The position numbers were made by a program, and so were the translations under genes. A DNA stretch of 64,000 nt, taken from the NCBI GenBank assembly GCA_019670725.1, contig AP024629.1, positions 2,604,001 to 2,668,000 of the forward strand. The letters run 5' to 3'. The stretch comes from Alphaproteobacteria bacterium SO-S41 (lineage in GTDB: Bacteria > Pseudomonadota > Alphaproteobacteria > Micropepsales > Micropepsaceae). Below are positions 57,980 to 64,000 of the stretch, one piece after another. A model generated the notes under the pieces. That model searched no databases, was not told the origin of the DNA, and saw only the letters and a program-made list of their open reading frames with translations. Each line of letters starts with the position of its first letter. Position 1 is the first letter of the stretch.

Positions 57980-59269
57980 CTAAACTGCCGCCAGAGCCTG
58001 GTCGATGTCGGCGATCAAATCGCGCGAGTCCTCGATGCCGATGGAAATGCGCACCAGGTCGCCCGTGATGCCGTAGCGTTCTTTATCCGCGGCGGAGTAG
58101 TCGAGATGCGTCGTCGTCGCGGGGTGCGAGGCGAGGCTTTCGGTGCCGCCGAGGCTGACCGCGAGTTTCACCACTTTCAGATTGTCGAGGAAGCGGAAGG
58201 CCTCTTCCTCGCCGCCCTTCACGCGGATCGAGAAGGTCGAGCCGACGCCGGTGCATTGCTGCGAGAAGATGCGCGCCTGGTCGGAGCCCGCCGGCAGGTT
58301 GCCGAGCCAGAGGACCTGTTTCACCTTGTTGTGGCGTTCCAGATAGGCGCAGACCATGCGGGCGTTCTCGGTCGCCCGGCTGATGCGCAGCTCGAGCGTT
58401 TCGAGGCTGCGGCAAAGCATCCACGCGGTGTGTGGATCGAGTGTCGAGCCCAGCGACGAGCGCATCGGGGCGATCGGCTTCATCGCATCGAACGAGCCGA
58501 GCACCGCTCCGCCGACGAGGTCGGAATGGCCGCCGACATATTTGGTCAGCGAATACATCGCGTAGTCGGCGCCGAGGGTGAGCGGCTTCTGCCAGATCGG
58601 GCCGAGGAACGTGTTGTCAACGCAGACCGCAGGGCGATAGCCGTTGCGCTCCAGTCTCTTCGCGATGGCGACGATGCCGGAAATATCGGTGAGCTCGTTG
58701 GTCGGGTTGGCCGGGGTTTCCAGCATGATGGCCGACAGGCGGCCGCCGCGCGCCTCGGCCGTGGCGTCGGCCTCGCGGAGCAGTTTCTCCAGGCCCGCGA
58801 GATCGGTGCCGACCGGAAGCTGGGCGTTGGTGATGCCGAATTGCGGCATGATGTTGAGAAGGAGGCCCTCGGTGCCGCCGTAGAGCGGTTCGGAATTCGC
58901 GACGACGTCGCCGGGGCGCGAGAGGCCGAGCAGCGTCGCGGAAATCGCGGCCATGCCGGAGGCGAAGACCAGCGCCTTTTCCGCCTGTTCCCAGATCGCT
59001 AGGCGGTCTTCGAGGATTTCGAGATTGGGGTTGTTGAAGCGGGAGTAGACGAGGCCGAATTCCTCGCCGGGGGCGCGCTGGGCGAGGCCCTTGCGCAGCG
59101 CGAACTGGCGTTTGCCGTCTTCCGCGGACTTGAAGGCGAAGGTCGAGGTCTGGAAGAGCGGCGGCTTGATCGAGCCTTCGGAGAGCGAAGGGTCGTAGCC
59201 GAAGCTCATCATCTGGGTTTGCGGGCGGAGCGCGGTGCCCGCGACATCTGTCTTGCGATAGCGGCTCAT
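57980..59269 (-). CDS. Cystathionine gamma-synthase family PLP enzyme
   Basis: 429 residues with an aggag ribosome site. Cys/Met-metabolism PLP fold: YSRFNNPNLEILEDRLAIWE, phosphate-loop ASGMAAISATLLGL, the VDNTFLGPIWQKPLTLGADY region, and the Schiff-base lysine in YSLTKYVGGHSDLVGG. C-terminal part with LAVSLGGTESLASHPATTTH, the substrate-binding segment. Members split among cystathionine gamma-synthase, gamma-lyase and O-acylhomoserine sulfhydrylase, and this one cannot be placed by eye. It makes or breaks C-S bonds in methionine/cysteine metabolism. Confidence 0.88.
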   Translation of the reverse strand: MSRYRKTDVAGTALRPQTQMMSFGYDPSLSEGSIKPPLFQTSTFAFKSAEDGKRQFALRKGLAQRAPGEEFGLVYSRFNNPNLEILEDRLAIWEQAEKALVFASGMAAISATLLGLSRPGDVVANSEPLYGGTEGLLLNIMPQFGITNAQLPVGTDLAGLEKLLREADATAEARGGRLSAIMLETPANPTNELTDISGIVAIAKRLERNGYRPAVCVDNTFLGPIWQKPLTLGADYAMYSLTKYVGGHSDLVGGAVLGSFDAMKPIAPMRSSLGSTLDPHTAWMLCRSLETLELRISRATENARMVCAYLERHNKVKQVLWLGNLPAGSDQARIFSQQCTGVGSTFSIRVKGGEEEAFRFLDNLKVVKLAVSLGGTESLASHPATTTHLDYSAADKERYGITGDLVRISIGIEDSRDLIADIDQALAAV

Positions 59270-59358
59270 AAATCTCCTGGACTCGCGTCAGGCGCGAGCG
59301 GGCGGAGCATAGCCTATTTGATGACGCAGCGTCAGGGGTGGGCGACGCAAAGTCGTGG

Positions 59359-59380
59359 ATGGTCCGCCTGCGCGGACCAT
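59359..59380. repeat. Palindromic (REP-like) hairpin
   Basis: atggtccgc (59359-59367) and gcggaccat (59372-59380) form a 9-base perfect stem around ctgc, flanked by tgg and gac as in the other copies. It follows the stop of the 800-residue membrane protein gene. Confidence 0.65.
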
Positions 59381-59392
59381 GACACTGAGCGT

Positions 59393-61795
59393 TTACGGCG
59401 CCGTGTATTCGTGCGGGATCGACTGGGTGCCGTCGGTATAGGTGATCTGGGCCCAGAGGCTGGTGAAGCCGGGCGGGGATTCCATGTACGGCATGAAATC
59501 GCCCGGGATCGCGGCGGGGTCCTTCTCGTCGCAGGGCGGCATCTTCAGTTCGACGTCCAGCGCCTTGCTGTTGATCGAGTACATGACTTTCGAGATGCCG
59601 CAGCGCCAGCTCACCATGCCCGTATAGTAGATCAGCTGCTGTTCGGGGTTGCCGGGATTGGGCTGGATCACGAACCACGAGGTCCAGGTCATCTCCAGGA
59701 TGCGCTTGTGTTCGGCGGCGATGGCGGATTCGCCGGCGACGAATTGCAACTCATACGGGCCCATCTCCTGCCCGTTCATGTTGGTGTATTTCAGATAGAT
59801 CGTCGCCGACTTCTGGTTGATCGGCAGCGCGATGTAGGAGACCGGCATGTCCTTGCCCGTCTGCTGGCTGATCATGCCCGACGAGCCGGTGTCGATGTAG
59901 TCGCCCTCCTCGCCCACGCGGTAAAAAATTTTCAGCGCGGGCTCGGGCAGGATGAAGGTGACGCTCCAGCCCTGGTTGTTACGGCTCTGCACGAGGCTCG
60001 GCTGCGCACGGCCCGCCTGGAGCTGGGGCTCGAGCACCTTCACGCGCTGGCGCGACTTGTCGAGCCAGGCGCCCAGCACCTGCTGGTCGACGAAGTGGGC
60101 GATCAGCGTGCCGGCCTTCTCGGCCTCAAGGAACTTGTTCAACAGGTCGAACTCCTGCTGCTTGTCGGCGACGGACTGGCCGCCGGTGCGCTCCTCGGAA
60201 TATTCCTGCGCCAGCAGGAAATAGCCCGGGCCGTAATCGGGGTTGGCGGTCATAAAGTCCGTCATGCGCTTGGTGCGCTCGGCGTCCTCGAACTGCATGG
60301 CGTAGACCAGCTTGATCGCGGGGGCCTTCAGGCGGCCGGCAAGATCGCCGAAGATTTCGCGGGCGCCGGCGCGGCCATCCTGGACGCGCAGCAGGCGGGC
60401 GAAGCGCTCATAGACGTCGATCGCGTCCACGTCGGCTTCAGCGAACGCCATGTATTCCTTGCGGGCGCTCGCGCTGTCGCCGCGTTCCTCGTAGACGATG
60501 GCGTTGTGATAGTGCTCGGCGGGCGATGAGGCGTTCTCGATGACGCCGCCATTCTTGTCGATGCGCTTGAAGCTGTCGGCGATCTCGCCGATCGCCTGCT
60601 CCTGGCGCTTCTGGGATTCCTCGATGCGGGTCGTGGAGCCTTCGATACGGTCCGTGGTTTCGCCGGTGCGCTTGGTATTGTCGGCGATCTCGTCGGTCTT
60701 CTTGCCGGTGCCGAGCACGACATAGAGGATGATGCCGACGACGGCGGCGATGCCGACCAGCGCGCCCAGCGTCACCCACAGCTTGCGGTTGGCGGAGGTG
60801 GTGCCCGCCTCGATCCGCGTGGTGGATTCGCGGATCGCGGTCGTGTCCTTCTTGACCTCGTCGATCTTGCCGCCGAGTTCGGCGCGCAGTTCGTTGATGT
60901 CGTCCTTCACGCCCTTGATGTCGTCGGTCAGGTTACTGAAATAGCCATTCAGCTCTTCCTGGCTGACATCCAGATACTTGTCGGGATTGACCTTGGTGCG
61001 GCCCTGGTCGTGCGCTTCCTGCAGCGGCTCGACCAGCTCGTCGTAATACATGTTCAGCAGCGCCATCTGCGCCGGGGTCACCCGCTTGTTGTGGGCGAGC
61101 ACGTTGCGGATGCGGCGGATGTCGTCGAGATAGTTGCGGATGGTGACGCGCTTTTCCTTCAGCAGCGTCAGCAGTGGCGTGTCCTTATAGAGCGGATCGT
61201 ATTTGGGATATTCCTGGGTCGAGACGAAGAGGCTCGACAGTTCCGAGAAGGTCGTGCCGGAGAGGACGTCGCCCTTGTCGGACGAGGTCAGCCATTGCTG
61301 GACCACCTTCTCGCTGAGCAGGTCTTTCAGGCGCTGGATGAGCGCGGGCTGGTCCTCGTAGCGCTCGGTGACGAGGCTGCGGATGATGAGTTCCAGGGCG
61401 CGGATCTGCTTGCGGCCGACCTCGTCGTCCTGCCCGGCGAGCGTGACCGTGAAGGGAAAATCGGGCGCGCGGTCGGCGATGGTCTCAAGCCATGACAGCA
61501 GGCGGAGCGAGGCGATGACGGTGTTGCGCTGCTCGTAGGCCGGGGCGTCTGCGGCGAGACGGCTGGCGCGGCGGACGCCTTCGCGGAGCGCGGCGTCGAA
61601 CATGGTCAGCTCGGCATCGTTCATGCCCAGCTTGTTCGCGACGACATCGCGGCCGAGCTTGCCCTTGGCGTCGGCATAGCGCTTCGCGAGGTTGTCGAGC
61701 GTTTCGGCGGGATCGACCGGCTGGCCGGTGAGGAAGGTAGCGAATTTGACGAGCGCGGGCTGAACGAGCGGCAGCACGTCGGACAAGCGAACCAT
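59393..61795 (-). CDS. Membrane protein with HEPN-like N-terminal domain and coiled coils
   Basis: 800 residues. Residues 1-290 are helical and soluble; near 220-240 the sequence NYLDDIRRIRNVLAHNKRVT holds an R-X4-H motif (Arg230, His235) at the helix position expected for HEPN/Swt1-type RNase-like domains. Coiled-coil segments at about 285-335, then one membrane helix (about 340-362, LWVTLGALVGIAAVVGIILY) with basic residues before it, placing the N-terminus in the cytoplasm. After the helix come more coiled coil (ETTDRIEGSTTRIEESQKRQ), TPR-like helices (500-600) and a C-terminal beta-rich domain of about 200 residues with two Cys. No whole-length family is recognised. Confidence 0.75.
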   Translation of the reverse strand: MVRLSDVLPLVQPALVKFATFLTGQPVDPAETLDNLAKRYADAKGKLGRDVVANKLGMNDAELTMFDAALREGVRRASRLAADAPAYEQRNTVIASLRLLSWLETIADRAPDFPFTVTLAGQDDEVGRKQIRALELIIRSLVTERYEDQPALIQRLKDLLSEKVVQQWLTSSDKGDVLSGTTFSELSSLFVSTQEYPKYDPLYKDTPLLTLLKEKRVTIRNYLDDIRRIRNVLAHNKRVTPAQMALLNMYYDELVEPLQEAHDQGRTKVNPDKYLDVSQEELNGYFSNLTDDIKGVKDDINELRAELGGKIDEVKKDTTAIRESTTRIEAGTTSANRKLWVTLGALVGIAAVVGIILYVVLGTGKKTDEIADNTKRTGETTDRIEGSTTRIEESQKRQEQAIGEIADSFKRIDKNGGVIENASSPAEHYHNAIVYEERGDSASARKEYMAFAEADVDAIDVYERFARLLRVQDGRAGAREIFGDLAGRLKAPAIKLVYAMQFEDAERTKRMTDFMTANPDYGPGYFLLAQEYSEERTGGQSVADKQQEFDLLNKFLEAEKAGTLIAHFVDQQVLGAWLDKSRQRVKVLEPQLQAGRAQPSLVQSRNNQGWSVTFILPEPALKIFYRVGEEGDYIDTGSSGMISQQTGKDMPVSYIALPINQKSATIYLKYTNMNGQEMGPYELQFVAGESAIAAEHKRILEMTWTSWFVIQPNPGNPEQQLIYYTGMVSWRCGISKVMYSINSKALDVELKMPPCDEKDPAAIPGDFMPYMESPPGFTSLWAQITYTDGTQSIPHEYTAP

Positions 61796-62013
61796 TGAGA
61801 CATCCCCTGTAACGGCGGGACTTTAGCGGGAATCGGCCACCGGGGTGCAACGGAGACGGGCGCGGGGCGTCGCGGCGAATGGCCGCGCTTGGTCCGGCGC
61901 CCTCCCCGCTTTCGGGGATGACGAATGCGTGTGCGGCCGCGGCGGTGCGGCAGTCGTTACAGCCGGGCCGGACAGGCAGTGCCTAGCTTGGCGCTTTGCG
62001 CGCAGGAGGTAAC

Positions 62014-62472
62014 ATGCGGCTGGAAATCGGGCTGATCGCGGCCCTGGGACTGGGAGGATCAGCCATGGCAGGCGCTCGTCAGGATGCCACCGTCATCATG
62101 CCGGAGAACGAGAAGGTCCGGAAAATCCACGAGGATTGGGGCTTCTCGGAAGCGGTGATCGCCGGCGATACCGCCTATCTGTCCGGCGTCGTGGTGGGGC
62201 TGCGGCCGGGCGAGACGGATCTCGAGACCGCCTATACCCGCGCCTTCGACCAGATCGGCGGCATCCTGAAACGAGCGGGCCTAAGCTGGGACGACGTGGT
62301 CGAGATCACCTCGTACCACACCGACGTGAAAGCGCAGATGGAGGCGATGATCGCGGTGAAGCACCGCTATATCGCCGCGCCCTTCCCGGCCTGGACGGCG
62401 ATCCAGATCGTGCGGCTGATCCCGGACAGCGGCATCACGGAGATTCGCATCACGGCCAAGAAGCGGGGTTAG
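62014..62472 (+). CDS. RidA family protein, exported
   Basis: 152 residues from the ATG at 62014, which has aggagg 4 bases upstream. Signal peptide (MRLEIGLIAALGLGGSAMA) followed by a YjgF/YER057c/UK114 fold: GFSEAVIAGDTAYLSGVVVG, AFDQIGGILKRAGLSWDDVV, FPAWTAIQIVRLIPD. The Arg that binds the carboxylate in true RidA enamine deaminases (normally in the R-x-A/C-V motif) is not clear, as the segment reads WTAIQIVRL. Export is unusual for this family, so a periplasmic role other than imine hydrolysis is possible. Confidence 0.85.
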   Translation: MRLEIGLIAALGLGGSAMAGARQDATVIMPENEKVRKIHEDWGFSEAVIAGDTAYLSGVVVGLRPGETDLETAYTRAFDQIGGILKRAGLSWDDVVEITSYHTDVKAQMEAMIAVKHRYIAAPFPAWTAIQIVRLIPDSGITEIRITAKKRG

Positions 62473-62500
62473 AACTCCGCGTGTCTTGCCGACCCAGTTG

Positions 62501-62615
62501 CGTCATCCCGGGCGAGGCCGCCGGAGGCGTCCGAGACCCGGGACCCAGGAGCGACAAGCACGGGAGCCCAGTCACCTGGGTCCCGGCTCTCCGCTTCGCT
62601 GCGGCCGGGATGACG
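62501..62615. repeat. Nested long palindromic repeat between convergent genes
   Basis: Outer arms cgtcatcccgg (62501-62511) and ccgggatgacg (62605-62615) and inner arms cgggacccagg (62539-62549) and cctgggtcccg (62575-62585) are perfect complements. The end sequence gatgacgaat recurs at 61917 (ggggatgacgaat) and after the 6518 element. It fills the gap between the RidA gene and the convergent acetyltransferase gene. Such elements are common in alphaproteobacterial genomes and may be mobile or act on transcription ends. Confidence 0.75.
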
Positions 62616-62638
62616 AATACCTTGATCGAAGCGGCAAA

Positions 62639-63166
62639 CTAAAGCGTCTTCACGAAATAGAGGCCGACTTCCTCGGCGGCTTCGGTGCCGTTGTAGAGGG
62701 TGGTGTCGAGGCCGCCGAGGCGGAAGCCTTGGCGCTCGTACCAGGCGATGCCGGGGGCGTTGAGGTTGGAGGTCTCCAGCCAGAGGCAGAGCGCCTTCTG
62801 CCGCTTCGCCCGTGCGAGGACCGGTTCGAGCAGGCGGTGGCCGAGCCCCTGCCCGCGATAGGGCCGGTTCACATAGATGTGCCAGAGGACGAGGCGGCGG
62901 TTCCAGAACTGCCATGAGGTGCAGGCGAAGCCGACGATCTGATCGCCGTCGACGGCGACGTGCGCCTCGTCCCAGTCGCGGTCGGGGCGGTTGAGGTCAT
63001 AGACCCAGAACCGTTTGGTGCGGGTCGGGATCGGCGTCGGGACGAGCTGGAAGCCGCGGGTGCCTTCCTCGACATGGAAGACGGTGTCGGTCTCGAAACT
63101 GCCGTCGACCGCCTCGATGCCGGCATTGTCGGCGGGGAGGCTGACCGGGCGGATGACGATCGCCAC
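62639..63166 (-). CDS. GNAT family N-acetyltransferase
   Basis: 175 residues from a GTG at 63166, 7 bases after the stop of the IscA-like gene; the open frame further up is only a shadow of that gene. The acetyl-CoA motif A is RGQGLGHRLLEPVLARA, with the preceding strand LVLWHIYVNRPY, and the motif B end GIAWYERQGFRLGG. N-terminal segment (IRPVSLPADNAGIEAVDGSF) is variable. Substrate not known. The gene is coupled to the IscA-like gene. Confidence 0.87.
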   Translation of the reverse strand: MAIVIRPVSLPADNAGIEAVDGSFETDTVFHVEEGTRGFQLVPTPIPTRTKRFWVYDLNRPDRDWDEAHVAVDGDQIVGFACTSWQFWNRRLVLWHIYVNRPYRGQGLGHRLLEPVLARAKRQKALCLWLETSNLNAPGIAWYERQGFRLGGLDTTLYNGTEAAEEVGLYFVKTL

Positions 63167-63173
63167 GGAGGCG

Positions 63174-63575
63174 TCAGGCGTCTTCGCGGGCTGGGACGAT
63201 GGTGACGCTTTCGCCGCAGCCGCAGGCTTCGGTCTGGTTCGGGTTGTTGAACATGAACTTCGCCGACAGCTTGTCGGTGACGTAGTCCATTTCCGTGCCC
63301 AGCAGGAACAGCACCGCCTTGGGATCGACCAGGATGGTGACGCCCTTGTCTTCGACGACCTCGTCGATGGCGCCGCGGCTTTCGGCGTATTCCATGGTGT
63401 ATTCCATGCCGGCGCAGCCGCCATTCTTCACGCCGACGCGAACGCCGACATAGCGGCCGTCGGCCTTCGCCATGATCGCCTTCACGCGGTCGGCGGCGGC
63501 CTCGGTAAGGCGCACGACCTTGGGCCGCTCGCGGCGCGGGCGCTTGGGGGCGGCAATGGGCGTGACATCGGTCAT
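63174..63575 (-). CDS. HesB/IscA-type iron-sulfur assembly protein
   Basis: 133 residues from the ATG at 63575 (MTDVTPIAAPKRP). After a Lys/Arg/Pro-rich N-terminal stretch of about 20 residues the A-type carrier fold follows, with the three conserved Cys: one in VKNGGCAGMEYTME and two in TEACGCGESVTI. It transiently carries clusters to apoproteins (ErpA, SufA or IscA role not separable). It is upstream of the acetyltransferase gene. The longer open frame upstream is not supported. Confidence 0.92.
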   Translation of the reverse strand: MTDVTPIAAPKRPRRERPKVVRLTEAAADRVKAIMAKADGRYVGVRVGVKNGGCAGMEYTMEYAESRGAIDEVVEDKGVTILVDPKAVLFLLGTEMDYVTDKLSAKFMFNNPNQTEACGCGESVTIVPAREDA

Positions 63576-63740
63576 GGGCAGAATATCGGGCTTCGCAGGG
63601 GCAACATCAACCCGCCGCGCCCAAAGGGTGAGGCATTTTGCCAAATCCCGGCGCGCAGCTTGTCCGCTTACTCTGTCGCGATCAGGCCGGCGCAGTGCGG
63701 GGCCGGTGGGCATTCGCAGGGCTGGACAGAAGGGCACGCA

Positions 63741-63941
63741 ATGTCGCGGTATGACAATCCCTTCGGCGTCATCGGCCTCATCTTGAGCTTGTTCGAACTG
63801 CTAACCCGGGGCCACCGGCGGGCCGTCGAACAGGCTGACAGGGACAGCCATGACGCGCTGGCTGCGCTGAAGATGCCGACGCCCAAGCTGGTGATGCCGT
63901 CCGCGAAGTCCAAGCCGCCTGAAGCGCCCCCGAAAGCCTGA
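63741..63941 (+). CDS. Small protein of unknown function
   Basis: 66 residues from the ATG at 63741, with agaaggg 7 bases upstream. A hydrophobic stretch (FGVIGLILSLFELL) near the N-terminus could be membrane-associated; the C-terminal half is Pro/Lys-rich (PTPKLVMPSAKSKPPEAPPK). The open frame upstream to 63015 crosses the IscA-like gene and is rejected. No family recognised. Confidence 0.5.
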   Translation: MSRYDNPFGVIGLILSLFELLTRGHRRAVEQADRDSHDALAALKMPTPKLVMPSAKSKPPEAPPKA

Positions 63942-63972
63942 ACCTGGCGCGTTTAATCCACCGGAGTCTCTC

Positions 63973-64000
63973 ATGAAGCGTTTCGCCCTGCTGCTCGCCG
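63973..64000 (+). CDS. Start of an exported protein, truncated by the window edge
   Basis: ATG at 63973 with cggag 8 bases upstream; the nine codons present (MKRFALLLA) look like a signal peptide onset. Everything else lies beyond the window, so no product can be named. Confidence 0.45.

Noticed and set aside
63015-63941. A 308-codon plus-strand protein
   Set aside because: Most of it is antisense to the IscA-like and acetyltransferase genes; only the last 66 codons from 63741, with their own ribosome site, are supported.

Overview
The window is a chromosomal segment of a GC-rich Gram-negative bacterium, most likely an alphaproteobacterium. The signs are a 14-subunit complex I operon followed by birA, coaX, rnj and a DUF1467 gene, a short prolyl-tRNA synthetase, a GTTC-N7-GTTC type LexA box, and the tig/clpP/clpX/lon/hup order. 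The order or family cannot be fixed from sequence reading alone. Most of the segment is housekeeping and lies on the minus strand; there is no CRISPR array, transposase, integrase or prophage.

Layout. 1-5107: a translation and envelope-precursor run (rpsB, tsf, pyrH, frr, uppS, cdsA, dxr) transcribed leftward from a promoter near 5250. 5314-6498: a lone plus-strand aminotransferase. 6620-15598: dnaE (replicative polymerase), lolD-lolC (lipoprotein release), proS, and two secreted proteins of unknown function. 15659-15853: a gene-free stretch that ends in a strong plus-strand terminator with no plus-strand ORF in front of it, so a small RNA is proposed. 15865-33983: a long, tightly overlapped run nuoA-B-C-D, a SnoaL-like gene, nuoE-F-G-H-I-J-K-L-M-N, birA, coaX, rnj, DUF1467.

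35439-42703: between tRNA-Asp and tRNA-Val, and on the opposite strand to its neighbours, sits an SOS mutagenesis cassette. Its first gene is the most striking feature of the window: a single reading frame joining a complete endonuclease III-type DNA glycosylase/AP lyase (catalytic Lys and Asp and a four-Cys iron-sulfur loop all present) to ImuA. It is followed by imuB and dnaE2 in overlapping frames and preceded by a perfect LexA box. This suggests base-excision chemistry physically tied to the translesion mutasome.

43416-54707: a protein quality-control block (hup, lon, clpX, clpP, tig). A secreted protein gene lies between clpX and clpP, and a trimeric autotransporter plus an AraC-type regulator lie between clpP and tig. 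54771-64000: tRNA-Leu and a mixed set of small metabolic and stress genes: a frameshifted VOC gene, GFA, GST and TfoX-like proteins, a cystathionine gamma-synthase family enzyme, an 800-residue membrane protein with an HEPN-like motif, an exported RidA-like protein, an acetyltransferase and an IscA-type protein. Four intergenic spots carry related palindromic repeats.
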